DNA of 64,000 nucleotides from the NCBI GenBank assembly GCA_017857595.1, contig JAFMCU010000007.1:1-64000 (forward strand). Reading direction: 5' to 3'. Numbering within the stretch: position 1 is the first letter of the stretch; every line of letters begins with the position of its first letter. The translations under genes were made by a program, and so were the position numbers. Shown here piece after piece: positions 35,754 to 44,854 of this stretch. Source of the DNA: Thermoprotei archaeon (GTDB lineage Archaea > Thermoproteota > Thermoprotei > Gearchaeales > Gearchaeaceae). The notes under the pieces are model-generated. The model was not told where the DNA came from. It was given only the letters and a program-made list of their open reading frames with translations, and did not search any database.

Positions 35754-37070
35754 GTGGAAACAATCAATTTTCAACAAAACGAATTTTATTACTTATCCAA
35801 ACTACTCCCAAAGTCTTATAAAAAAAGAATAATAGTGCTTGGTAGTGGTTTTGCAGGAATTTCATTTGTAAAAGCGTTCGTAAAGAATATCGGAAGCAAA
35901 TTGGATGATGTTGAATTAGTTATATTAACAAGAAGGGTTTATCTTACCTTTACACCTTTAATATATCAAATCGCAACAGGCTTGTTAAATGAGCATCATG
36001 TGTTAGAGCCCATAAGAAAAAGAAATAGTGATTATGTTATTATTGAAGCTGAAATAGAAGAAATAAACTTACATGATAAAAAAGTAATAACATCATTAGG
36101 TTCAATTGAATATGATTATCTTATAATAGCATTAGGTTCTGTAAGCAATGATTTAGGTATAAAAGGAGCTTTTAATTACGCAATTCCCTTAAAGTCTGTT
36201 CAGGATGCAACTAAGATAAGAAATAAAATAATCGAATCTTTTGAAAAAGCTTCTATTTTAAAAAAAGATGACATAAAGAGGAAAAGCTTACTTACGTTCG
36301 TAATTATAGGCGGTGGTGCTACAGGGGTAGAACTGGCAGGTTCCATCAAAGATTATGTGAATTTACTATGCAAAAGATATTATAATGTAAACTCAAATGA
36401 AGCGAAAGTTGTTTTGCTGGAAGCTACTGATCGATTAATATATCAAGCAAGCGAAAAAGCTTCGAAAAAATGTAAACAAATTCTTGAAAAGTCAGGTATT
36501 GAGATAATTCTTAATGCAAAGGTTATTTCAATAGAGAAGAATAAAATACTACTCTCTAATGGTTCTGTTATAAGTTCAGATAATATTTTTTGGACTGCTG
36601 GCATAAAAGTTAATCCAATTATAGAAAAGATACCCAATGAGGTTGCTTTAAAGAACAAAGGAAGATTGGTTGTGGATCGCAACTTAAAACTGATCGGATA
36701 TACTGATGTATTTGCAATAGGTGATTGTGCTTATATAATAGATGGTGAAACAGGACAAATTGTCCCGCCTATGGCATCGAGCGCTGTACAGGAAGGAAAA
36801 TATGTAGCTAAATATTTAGCTAATTATTTTATAGGTAAACAAGAATTAAATCCCTTTAAATTTAAAGATTATGGCTTAATGTTATCACTAGGAAGGTTTT
36901 CTGGTCTAGTAGATTTTCAAAATAAGTTTGTTATATCTGGATTTTTAGGATGGGTTCTTTGGAGAATGGTTCATTTACTCAAAATTTCTACTATAAGAAA
37001 CAAGCTCGGTATAGTATTTGATTGGTCTATGTCATTGTTAAAGAGAAGAATTATTACTAGAACAGATTAA
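35754..37070 (+). CDS. Type II NADH dehydrogenase (NDH-2)
   Basis: A 438-residue flavoprotein that oxidises NADH and passes electrons to quinone without pumping protons. IIVLGSGFAGISFVKAF is the FAD site, VIIGGGATGVELAGSIK is the NADH site, and VFAIGDCAYIIDGE with VPPMASSAVQEG is the second FAD motif. The C-terminal GFLGWVLWRMVHLLKI amphipathic helix would attach it to the membrane. Sulfide:quinone reductases share the fold, but the usual catalytic cysteine pair is not evident, so NDH-2 is preferred. GTG start; no earlier start codon fits. Confidence 0.85.
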   Translation: METINFQQNEFYYLSKLLPKSYKKRIIVLGSGFAGISFVKAFVKNIGSKLDDVELVILTRRVYLTFTPLIYQIATGLLNEHHVLEPIRKRNSDYVIIEAEIEEINLHDKKVITSLGSIEYDYLIIALGSVSNDLGIKGAFNYAIPLKSVQDATKIRNKIIESFEKASILKKDDIKRKSLLTFVIIGGGATGVELAGSIKDYVNLLCKRYYNVNSNEAKVVLLEATDRLIYQASEKASKKCKQILEKSGIEIILNAKVISIEKNKILLSNGSVISSDNIFWTAGIKVNPIIEKIPNEVALKNKGRLVVDRNLKLIGYTDVFAIGDCAYIIDGETGQIVPPMASSAVQEGKYVAKYLANYFIGKQELNPFKFKDYGLMLSLGRFSGLVDFQNKFVISGFLGWVLWRMVHLLKISTIRNKLGIVFDWSMSLLKRRIITRTD

Positions 37071-37078
37071 TTGCTTTA

Positions 37079-38188
37079 TTAGCTGAAAATATAGTATATG
37101 ATTGGTATAATTAAGCTAAGCAATATAGAAATCACGAAAAATTCATTCATTGTTAAAAAGTAAGCAACTATTCCTCCAAAGATTCCACCTAGGCCTCTAA
37201 AAATGCCTATCAATAAGTTTATATTGGATAAAGATGTAGCTCTTTCGTAAATACTGCTTATTTGAGCTGAATAAGAGTATAGAGGTATCCATATGAAAAG
37301 CCAAAACGGTAACGAATATAATATATCAAAAACTATTTGTGAAGGATAAAAGTAGAGTGAAGCATAATAAATAGGATAATATATCAAGCCAATGAGCATT
37401 GTTTTCTTTGTTCCTATTCTATCTGTAATCTTTCCTATATAAGGAGAAGAAATTACTCCTGTTAACGTTGATATTGCATTCACAATCCCCCAATCTAAAA
37501 TTTTACCATTCAAAAAGAATACATAGTATGCTGGAACAATAGAATAAAATAGAGCTGGAATTATAACTAAAAAAGATGAAAGTAAATTAAATTTATTGGT
37601 TGTTAAGAGTGTTCTTATGATACTTGTTTTATTAGGGTTGAATGAAAATAATTTGTCTTCTTTAAAACAAAAAAATGTTAGAGATAATATAATACCAATC
37701 AATCCAAATATTATACCCATCATTTTGAAATCTATATAAGTTAGAACAAAACCAAAGACAAGACTTCCGATCAAATATCCAAAATTTATATACAAGTACA
37801 CCTTTCCCACTGAGCTACCAGTTAACTTGCTACGTTCTGTTTCATAAGAGATAAACAAAGGTTGACCAATTTGAATTATAGCTGAAGATAAAATTATTAA
37901 TATCAAAGCAATCTTATCTAAAATAGACGACAAAATCATAATAATAGATCCTGTAAATATAGAAATTAATGCATATCTTATTCTATACCCAGAGCGGTCT
38001 GAAAATGGGCTTATAAATATTGGTGCTATACCGATTGATATAGCAGAAATTGCATAAATAAAAGCTGTTGCAAGTATTCCTCCAAGCTGATAAGTGTAAA
38101 CAGCTATGAATATCAATGGGTATGTTACTATGAATCCATATATTGTGTAGATTATATATAAATAGAGTTTTCTATCATTCACATCCAA
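37079..38188 (-). CDS. Major facilitator superfamily transporter
   Basis: A 369-residue protein with about twelve membrane helices, including the MFS loop feature FISPFSDRSGYRIRY after helix 2 and a second-half repeat (GKITDRIGTKKTMLIG) typical of drug/sugar MFS proteins. The large middle loop is short. No substrate can be inferred, and no linked catabolic gene is present. It is convergent with NDH-2, 8 bases apart. Confidence 0.75.
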   Translation of the reverse strand: MDVNDRKLYLYIIYTIYGFIVTYPLIFIAVYTYQLGGILATAFIYAISAISIGIAPIFISPFSDRSGYRIRYALISIFTGSIIMILSSILDKIALILIILSSAIIQIGQPLFISYETERSKLTGSSVGKVYLYINFGYLIGSLVFGFVLTYIDFKMMGIIFGLIGIILSLTFFCFKEDKLFSFNPNKTSIIRTLLTTNKFNLLSSFLVIIPALFYSIVPAYYVFFLNGKILDWGIVNAISTLTGVISSPYIGKITDRIGTKKTMLIGLIYYPIYYASLYFYPSQIVFDILYSLPFWLFIWIPLYSYSAQISSIYERATSLSNINLLIGIFRGLGGIFGGIVAYFLTMNEFFVISILLSLIIPIIYYIFS

Positions 38189-38667
38189 TAAACTATTATT
38201 TGTTTATTCCTATTATTTATAAAATTCTCTTAGACTCCTGTAAAATATAAAACATATGAATGTAGCTAGTTATTCTTAATATGTCGAATGAGAAGGTCAA
38301 ATCATTCAATGCTTTACAGAAGATCTAATTCCTTACTTATATTAAATAATTATTTATTTATAATAAAAAAAGCATATCCTAATCTTTAATTAAAAGATTG
38401 TTATTCATATCAAAATGTTGAAAGAATTTTTTATTAGATAATGTTTTTAAATTTTTTACTTCTATATTAAAAAACATAATAAAATTTTTGAATATTTAAA
38501 TATATTAGTTAAAAATAGAATACATAAACATAAATGATATGAACAATAATTTCAAAAGATTTTCGAAAGAATGTTAAAAATTTTACCATTAGAACAAAAA
38601 ACTAAATTTGATTAATATAAAATGTTTATATGATGGATTTATAAGCAATTTTTAATAATATAAATTT
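38189..38667. other. Long A/T-rich intergenic region with palindrome
   Basis: Nearly 480 bases without a gene, extremely A/T-rich. It holds a perfect inverted repeat AATCTTT-AATTA-AAAGATT at 38381-38399 and, near the end, a TATA box (TTTATAAGC, about 38638-38646) roughly 25 bases before the kaiC-like ATG. Its length and divergent gene layout suggest room for regulation. No RNA gene was recognised. Confidence 0.5.
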
Positions 38668-39557
38668 ATGGTAGTTTCTCGCGTAAGAACATTCATTCCA
38701 GGTCTTGATGAGATATTGTATGGTGGAATACCTGAAAGAAACATAGTACTGCTTTCTGGGGGTCCTGGGACAGGCAAATCCATAGCTGCAAAGCAATTTT
38801 TGTACAATGGAATGATAAGAGAAGAAGGAGGTGTTTTTGTAGCGTTAGAGGAACATCCTGTATCCGTAAGAAGAAGCTTCAGACATTTTGGCTGGGATAT
38901 ATCTAAATTTAAAAAGAAGGTAAGTTTGCAATCGTGGATGCGTTTACAGGTGGCATTGGAACAGCTGCACAAAGAGAAAAATATGTCGTGATACAAATCG
39001 ATGATGTACACGAGCTTGCAGATGTTTTAAGACAAGCAATAAAAGATACAAATGCGAATAGAGTTGCAATTGATTCTTTAAGTACACTTTATTTAACGAA
39101 GCCTGCTTTTGCTAGAAGTATTGTGATGACGTTGAAAAGAATAATATCTGGTCTTGGTTCAACTGCTTTTTTTGTAAGTCAAGTATCTGTTGGAGAAAGG
39201 GGTTTCGGAGGACCCGGTGTAGAACATGCTGTGGATGGAATAATTAGAATGGATCTAGATGAAGTTGAAGGTAAAATGTGCAGATCAATTATAGTTTGGA
39301 AAATGAGAGATACTAAAATATCCATGGTAAGACATCCAATGGACATCAAAGATGATGGAATATATGTGGAATGGGATAAATATCTAAAAATCGCACCAAA
39401 CTTTGTTAAAATTGAATTACTAAATAAAGAATTTATAGATGAAATGAAAAAGGCTATGGAAGAGGCGAGAATTAAAGCCTTTCAACAAAAAGAAATTAAA
39501 AAGGAAGAAGAAACATTGATGATTAAATATGTCAGTACCTTTAAAACCTTTGGGTAG
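38668..39557 (+). CDS. KaiC-like RecA-fold ATPase, single frameshift in the middle
   Basis: Two overlapping frames make one KaiC-domain protein. Frame 1 (from 38668) gives [17 protein letters not shown], Walker A GGPGTGKS (residues 31-38), ALEEHP and [11 protein letters not shown]. The right continuation ([27 protein letters not shown] with a Walker B-like segment, [21 protein letters not shown]) is in another frame. One base added to the run of five A at about 38911-38915 would give [16 protein letters not shown] and an intact 296-residue protein. Left as is, frame 1 stops at 38989. Archaeal KaiC-like ATPases are common in Sulfolobales and linked to recombination or regulation. A DNA-binding regulator follows. 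Confidence 0.75.
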
Positions 39558-39594
39558 GTAAGAGATAAGGCAATTAGAAAGTGCTTTATTAGTC

Positions 39595-39954
39595 ATGAGT
39601 TTATATTCTTCTGAAACCTTAAAAGCAATTAAAAATCCCCACGAGCGATTAACGTGGATTGATTCTTTATATGTAGCAGCTGCTTCTTTGGCGAGGGATA
39701 AAGCAGGTATGCCTATAAGTAAAATAGCAGAGGAAATAGGGGTAACTGAAGCGACTATTAGAAGGCATTTGAAAGTAGAAACTAAAGCTGGAGAAATAAT
39801 CTTAAAAGCTTATGATAAATTAGCTAAAGAAGGTTTTAAAGTAAATCTTCCAGAAATTCTGCAAATTTCTAACAATGAAGTTGAAAAATTAAAGCAAAAA
39901 TTAAACAAAGTTAAAGAATTAATTCAAAATATTTTAAAAGAATTGGAATTTTAA
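39595..39954 (+). CDS. Helix-turn-helix transcriptional regulator
   Basis: A 119-residue protein with a central helix-turn-helix (MPISKIAEEIGVTEATIRRH, residues about 38-57) in an archaeal regulator context. The N-terminus (NPHERLTWIDSLYVAAASLAR) and a C-terminal coiled-coil (NNEVEKLKQKLNKVKELIQ) flank it, consistent with a dimeric DNA binder. It follows the kaiC-like gene by 37 bases, a pairing seen in crenarchaea. It converges with the APC gene, with stop codons overlapping. Confidence 0.75.
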   Translation: MSLYSSETLKAIKNPHERLTWIDSLYVAAASLARDKAGMPISKIAEEIGVTEATIRRHLKVETKAGEIILKAYDKLAKEGFKVNLPEILQISNNEVEKLKQKLNKVKELIQNILKELEF

Positions 39955-41279
39955 ACTTTTTGCTTTTCTTCGCTTCCGGCTTTAAACATTTCAAGACCTT
40001 CAGCATATAAAAATCCAAGTATTATCCAACCAAAGAACATATAAACTATGTATTTATCAAAAGTTGGAAGTGAATAAAAGAAAACGCTAAATCCTATTAA
40101 TGTAGCTATAATAGCAACTAAAATTTCATGAATATGTTTATGCGCTCTTTTTGACGCAATCCTAATTAATGACATATTTGCTGAGATATGAATAAAAATG
40201 TTGTTCAAACCTGATAATGCACCGAGAGTAACAAAGGTATAAAAAATTCCTATATAATTAGCCATTAATGTTAGAACTAATGTAAATATAAAAGCTACGA
40301 AGAATTCTGCATAGATTGGTTTTTGGCTTTTGTTTACTTTTGAGAGAAAAGATGGAAAAATTCCATCTTCAGCCATAGCTTTAATTGTCCTTGATAAAGA
40401 TAGAATATAAGTCATCCCTCCTAATATTCCATCATTTATTGCTATAAAAGATAAAATAATTTCTCCTATAATTCCAAACTTTGCTAGCAAAAAGTCTACA
40501 AGTTTTCCTGTAAAGCCAGTTGAAGCTAAAGAATAGAAAAATAAAGAAGCAAGAAGGCCTCCTAATAATAATACGGCTATAGATGCTTTAGCAATTGCTT
40601 TTTCTTCTGCTTCTTCTGCTAAAGATGCTATTGATGCATAGCCAGTTGGTATTCCTAAACCAAAGACAACGGCTTGCAATAGTGTCGGTGTAATTTCATT
40701 AGAAATTGGGTTATAAAAGTTCCAATTAGAAAAATATAGGAAGATTAAAGATAGTAATATCATTGCAAGCATTTCAGCTAATGACATGATCATTGCATAC
40801 TTTGCTGATATCTTTATTCCTCCAATAACTAGAATAGAAGCTAACAACGAAGTTGATAACACAATCCACCACTGTTCTACACTAACTGAAGGGAAAAATT
40901 TGTTTAACAAATTAGATATAATAAGATAAAACACATAAGATCCGCCTGCTAGTAACGTGCCCCCATAAGATAATGAATATATCAAGTAATTCCATCCTGT
41001 GTTTAATCCTAATCTTGAAGTTAATGAATAGAAAGCATAAATGTAATAACCACCACTTCTTTTAAATCTTCTTGATAGAAAATAAATTACAAGACCATTA
41101 AACAATACAACAGCTGTAGCTATTAGCATTGCCATCGAGCTTTGGGTTCCTACCAAATTTACCATTACTGTTCCAAAAGTTAGTAAAGATATGAATGGAG
41201 CTTGTCCTCCAAAGGAGATAAAGAGTAGATCAGAGAATTTCAGTTTAAAAAATCTATATCTAAAAGAATTTTTTTTCAT
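39951..41279 (-). CDS. APC family amino acid permease
   Basis: A 442-residue integral membrane protein with about twelve helices. It has an N-terminal FGGQAPFISLLTFGTV helix break, the GGYYIYAFYSLTSRLGLNTGWNY block of APC helix 3-4, FGLGIPTGYASIASLAEEAEE and a conserved SRTIKAMAEDGIFPS. It is a cytoplasmic-membrane amino acid/polyamine transporter of unknown substrate. It follows the glycosyltransferase by 12 bases on the same strand, so they may be co-transcribed. Confidence 0.85.
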   Translation of the reverse strand: MKKNSFRYRFFKLKFSDLLFISFGGQAPFISLLTFGTVMVNLVGTQSSMAMLIATAVVLFNGLVIYFLSRRFKRSGGYYIYAFYSLTSRLGLNTGWNYLIYSLSYGGTLLAGGSYVFYLIISNLLNKFFPSVSVEQWWIVLSTSLLASILVIGGIKISAKYAMIMSLAEMLAMILLSLIFLYFSNWNFYNPISNEITPTLLQAVVFGLGIPTGYASIASLAEEAEEKAIAKASIAVLLLGGLLASLFFYSLASTGFTGKLVDFLLAKFGIIGEIILSFIAINDGILGGMTYILSLSRTIKAMAEDGIFPSFLSKVNKSQKPIYAEFFVAFIFTLVLTLMANYIGIFYTFVTLGALSGLNNIFIHISANMSLIRIASKRAHKHIHEILVAIIATLIGFSVFFYSLPTFDKYIVYMFFGWIILGFLYAEGLEMFKAGSEEKQKV

Positions 41280-41291
41280 TTTATTATTAGT

Positions 41292-42215
41292 TTACTTATC
41301 AAGTATTCTTTTCAATATTTCAATTTGATTTAATTCTATATTTATTAATCTTTCTTTAAGATTTTTTATTTTTATTTCATATTCATGCTTAACATTTTCA
41401 TTTTTCAATTTGTTTATGCAAGCTATTAGTTCATCTGCATCCTTAAAGAAAAGAGCACTATCCTGTAGTATATATTTTAGAGTTTTAGTATGAGAAGCAA
41501 TAATACATTTCTCTAAAGAAATAGCTTCGAATAATATACTTAAATTTGTATACTCTCTGGTTGTCATTGCTAAAACTGCATCAGAACTATTCATCACTTT
41601 CAGATAGTCTTCGTACTTTAAATATCCTAAGCTAATTATTTCTTTTGAATTTAATTTTTTTCCTGTACAAATAAACGCAACATCGTTTAATTTATTCTTC
41701 GCAAGCATTAATACATCTAATGGTTCATCAGGTTTAAGCATAATCGTTGAAAAAATTAAGATATTCGATCCTTTTTTTATATTTATTTTTTCTTTGAAAT
41801 TAAATAGTGGATCATAGATTACAATGCACTTTTTTCTTATATTAAATGGCAAAAAACTAAGGATTTGTCTATTATGTAGGACAATCAAATCTAAATCTTT
41901 TAAAAATTTAAGAAAAGGTTTGTTCAAAGCTACACCTTTTATGTTTAAATATATTATGAAACCTGAATGTACATCTCCGATTAGCTTATATTTTAATAGC
42001 TTTTTTAGGATCGAGAATATGAACAAAATTGGGCCTTGTGTTGTTTGAAGTATTATATTTCTTGGCTTATTTCTAATAATTTTGATAATCGTATAAATTG
42101 TAGAATAAATATAAGGAAATTTATCTTTTAAAAAAATAACTTCAGCATCTATATTTTTTGCTAATCTTACATTTCTAGATGATAATATAGAAAAAGCAAC
42201 GAAAAAAGTCTTCAT
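41292..42215 (-). CDS. Glycosyltransferase, GT-B/family 4-like
   Basis: A 307-residue protein with GT-B layout. An N-terminal acceptor domain ends near NIRKKCIVIYDPLF, and a C-terminal nucleotide-sugar domain has ILIFSTIMLKPDEPLDVLM, LGYLKYEDYLKVMNSSDAVLA and TNLSILFEAISLEKCIIAS. A long basic N-terminal linker is present. It is shorter than typical 350-400-residue family 4 enzymes. It may glycosylate lipid or polymer; the genome carries AglB elsewhere in the window. Substrate unknown. Confidence 0.7.
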   Translation of the reverse strand: MKTFFVAFSILSSRNVRLAKNIDAEVIFLKDKFPYIYSTIYTIIKIIRNKPRNIILQTTQGPILFIFSILKKLLKYKLIGDVHSGFIIYLNIKGVALNKPFLKFLKDLDLIVLHNRQILSFLPFNIRKKCIVIYDPLFNFKEKINIKKGSNILIFSTIMLKPDEPLDVLMLAKNKLNDVAFICTGKKLNSKEIISLGYLKYEDYLKVMNSSDAVLAMTTREYTNLSILFEAISLEKCIIASHTKTLKYILQDSALFFKDADELIACINKLKNENVKHEYEIKIKNLKERLINIELNQIEILKRILDK

Positions 42216-42317
42216 TGTTCTAACTATTCTTTCAATATTTTACTAAAAAACCTTTCTCTGTTATTTATAAAACGATTTGATGTTAAGCGTATATTTAACA
42301 TTTCTAATTATTAATTT

Positions 42318-42740
42318 ATGAACTTGATTGTGAAGAATTTAGTTAAAAAGAAACCTATTTATGTTGAAAAGGGAACGAAGGCACTCGATGCTATAAGAAT
42401 TATGTATGAAAATAATGTAGGTTCCTTATTAATTTTAGATAAAGGTAAGCTTTTTGGAATCTTTACAGAAAGAGATTTACTAAAAGCAGTTGCTAAAAAA
42501 GAAGATCTGAATAAGCCAATTGAAGAATTTAGCACGACTAAAAATTTAATTACAATTAGAGAAAATGATTCCTTCCGTAAGGCTGCTGAACTAATGGCAA
42601 AACATTTTATAAGGCATTTGATTGTCGTTAATGGGAATAACAATCCAATTGGTGTCGTCTCTATTAGAGATTTAATAAGTGAATCCCATCTTTTATCTGT
42701 TTTATCTAAAATTGAAGAAGAATATACAGGTGGTGACTAA
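42318..42740 (+). CDS. Tandem CBS domain protein
   Basis: A 140-residue protein made of two CBS repeats: VEKGTKALDAIRIMYENNVG with GIFTERDLLKAV, and IRENDSFRKAAELMAKHFIRH with GVVSIRDLISE. CBS pairs bind AMP, ATP or other adenosine ligands and regulate partners. The TAA stop overlaps the ATG of citrate synthase by one base, preceded by GGTGGTGA, so the two are translated together. A regulatory link to the citrate synthase is a plausible inference. Confidence 0.85.
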   Translation: MNLIVKNLVKKKPIYVEKGTKALDAIRIMYENNVGSLLILDKGKLFGIFTERDLLKAVAKKEDLNKPIEEFSTTKNLITIRENDSFRKAAELMAKHFIRHLIVVNGNNNPIGVVSIRDLISESHLLSVLSKIEEEYTGGD

Positions 42741-43876
42741 TGTCATTAACATTTAGTCGTGGTTTAGAGGATGTAATAATAAAAGAAACATCACTTACAT
42801 ATATAGATGGCGTTAATGGAATTCTGAGATACAGAGGTTACAACATTGAAGATTTGGTAAACTATTCCTCATTCGAAGAAGTTATATATCTTATGTTATA
42901 TGGCAATTTGCCTAATAAAAGCCAATTAGAAGAAGTGAGAGAGAAATTATACAGAAATTTTGACGTTCCAAAAGAATTAATAAGCATGATATATTCCTTA
43001 CCAAAAGGATCCAATGCTGTAGGAATTCTAGAATCTGCTTTTGGAATGCTCGCATCTATATATGATCCCAAATGGGATAAATCCACGGATCGAGATCTAG
43101 CTATTTCTATTATTTCAAAAGCTGCAACAATTACTGCTAACATTTATAGAGCTAAAGAAGGTTTAAAACCTAAAATTGTTGAACCAAAGAAAAATTTCGC
43201 TGAGAGTTTTCTTAACACAGTATTTGAGAAGAGTTTTTCAAACGATGAAGTTAAAGCAATGGATGCTGCATTAATACTTTATGTTGATCATGAGGTTCCC
43301 GCATCAACAACAGCTGGTTTAGTAGCTAGCTCTACTTTATCCGATATGTATTCTTGTGTTGTAGCAGCATTAGCAGCATTAAAAGGACCACTTCATGGTA
43401 GAGCTGCTGAGGATGCTTTTAATCAATTCGTAGAGATTAATTCAGAAGATAAAGTTGAATCTTGGTTTGAAGAAAAAATAATAAAAGGTAAAAATAGATT
43501 GATGGGCTTTGGACATCGTGTTTACAAAACATATGATCCTAGGGCAAAAATTTTTAAATACTATTCAGAGAAGTTATCTAAGAATAATTCACAAGCGAAT
43601 ATTTATTACAAAATAGCTTCAAAACTAGAAGAGATAGGCATTAAAAATTTCTCAGATAAAAAAATATATCCTAATACTGACTTTTATTCAGGAATATTAT
43701 TTTACAGCCTAGGTTTTCCAATTTATATGTTTACTGCTCTATTTGCACTTTCAAGGGTATTGGGCTGGGTAGCACATTTCATAGAATATGTTGAAGAACA
43801 GCATAGATTGATAAGACCTCGGGCTATATATGTGGGTCCTGAAAAAAGAGATTTTAGACCTTTAAATGAAAGGTAA
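42740..43876 (+). CDS. gltA: Citrate synthase
   Basis: A 378-residue archaeal-type citrate synthase that joins acetyl-CoA and oxaloacetate. Catalytic residues are visible: His184 (VDHEVPAST), His219 (GPLHGRAAEDA), His259 (GFGHRVYKTYDPRAK) and Asp314 (PNTDFYSG). Overall size and the small-family C-terminus (YVEEQHRLIRPRA) match crenarchaeal citrate/2-methylcitrate synthases, which can be promiscuous. It is coupled to the CBS gene (TAATG). It acts in the oxidative citric acid cycle and consumes acetyl-CoA from the acyl-CoA island. Confidence 0.95.
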   Translation: MSLTFSRGLEDVIIKETSLTYIDGVNGILRYRGYNIEDLVNYSSFEEVIYLMLYGNLPNKSQLEEVREKLYRNFDVPKELISMIYSLPKGSNAVGILESAFGMLASIYDPKWDKSTDRDLAISIISKAATITANIYRAKEGLKPKIVEPKKNFAESFLNTVFEKSFSNDEVKAMDAALILYVDHEVPASTTAGLVASSTLSDMYSCVVAALAALKGPLHGRAAEDAFNQFVEINSEDKVESWFEEKIIKGKNRLMGFGHRVYKTYDPRAKIFKYYSEKLSKNNSQANIYYKIASKLEEIGIKNFSDKKIYPNTDFYSGILFYSLGFPIYMFTALFALSRVLGWVAHFIEYVEEQHRLIRPRAIYVGPEKRDFRPLNER

Positions 43877-43903
43877 AAAATAAGTAAGACTTTAATCAGG
43901 ATA

Positions 43904-44353
43904 TTATTTGTTTTTCTGTATATCTAAAAATTCTATAACTTTTTTAACGTGTTCAGAAGCTTTAAACTGTGAGTTGTATGCAAATGCAATTTTACCTTCT
44001 TTATCAATTATGTATGTTATTCTAGAAGGTAATAAAAATCCTTTTGCATCATATAATTCTCTGATCTTTTTATTTTCATCGCTGACTAAAATGAAGGGTA
44101 ATGAATGTTTTTCTTTAAATTTTTTATGTGAATCAACACTGTCTGAGCTCACCCCTATTATAACAGCATCATATTTTTTTATTTCATCCCAATTGTCTCT
44201 AAATGAGCATGCTTCAACAGTACACCCTGGTGATTCATCTTTCGGATAAAAATAAAGTATAATATATTTTCCTCTAAACTGACTTAGTCTAATTTTGTTT
44301 CCGTCATCAGATATTGCCTCAAAATCAGGAGCTAATATTCCAACTTTTAACAT
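43904..44353 (-). CDS. Peroxiredoxin, BCP/PrxQ type
   Basis: A 149-residue thiol peroxidase. The peroxidatic cysteine is Cys44 in [17 protein letters not shown] and a second cysteine, Cys49, is five residues later, the PrxQ/BCP arrangement for an intramolecular disulphide. It reduces H2O2 or organic peroxides using thioredoxin-type donors; one thioredoxin is encoded near 53.2 kb. It overlaps no gene but sits one base after the DUF4382 protein, so one transcript is likely. Confidence 0.92.
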   Translation of the reverse strand: MLKVGILAPDFEAISDDGNKIRLSQFRGKYIILYFYPKDESPGCTVEACSFRDNWDEIKKYDAVIIGVSSDSVDSHKKFKEKHSLPFILVSDENKKIRELYDAKGFLLPSRITYIIDKEGKIAFAYNSQFKASEHVKKVIEFLDIQKNK

Positions 44354-44354
44354 G

Positions 44355-44837
44355 TTAACTAATAACTTTAGCAGTTACAGAGGGATTTATAATTATGTTT
44401 CCATTACTATATGTTATGGTAGGCAAGCTTATCAATATTGAATGGGTTGATGCAGGATCCATTTTTAATCCGTTTATAATGTGAATTTTAAAAACTTCAC
44501 TTGGAAGCTTTGCGGTTATATTAAGGTTTCCTATATTAACAGTAGCTTTACTTATGAGTAAAAATATTTCGTTGTATTCACCAACAGGGATTCTTGAAGA
44601 TGCAAGAAATGTCATGTTTGGACTAAGTAATATTGTTATATTATTATTAGTTATTGTGATCCATGAACCATTTACACGGTGCACCATAATAGAACTTATG
44701 GTAAAATAAATTTTTACTGAAGCTGGTTGATCTTGTAAGTAAACATTTAATGTTCCAAAGTAGAAATAATTGTAAGCAAAATAGCTTACTCCGACTATTA
44801 TTAGTATGATTAAAACAGATAATGCAATTTTATTCAT
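44355..44837 (-). CDS. DUF4382-like membrane-anchored extracytoplasmic protein
   Basis: A 160-residue protein with one N-terminal helix ([21 protein letters not shown]) followed by a beta-rich outer domain: [28 protein letters not shown] and [18 protein letters not shown]. This is the DUF4382 pattern of archaeal surface proteins, often seen as carbohydrate-binding-like. It would be anchored with the domain outside. Several NxS/T sites (for example NGSW, NITI, NMTF) fit N-glycosylation by AglB. It is in an operon with the peroxiredoxin. Confidence 0.7.
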   Translation of the reverse strand: MNKIALSVLIILIIVGVSYFAYNYFYFGTLNVYLQDQPASVKIYFTISSIMVHRVNGSWITITNNNITILLSPNMTFLASSRIPVGEYNEIFLLISKATVNIGNLNITAKLPSEVFKIHIINGLKMDPASTHSILISLPTITYSNGNIIINPSVTAKVIS

Positions 44838-44854
44838 TAAAATAAAAGAATTTT

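Noticed and set aside
35754-37070. Sulfide:quinone oxidoreductase
   Set aside because: Shares the fold, but the catalytic cysteines of that family are not seen. NDH-2 fits better.
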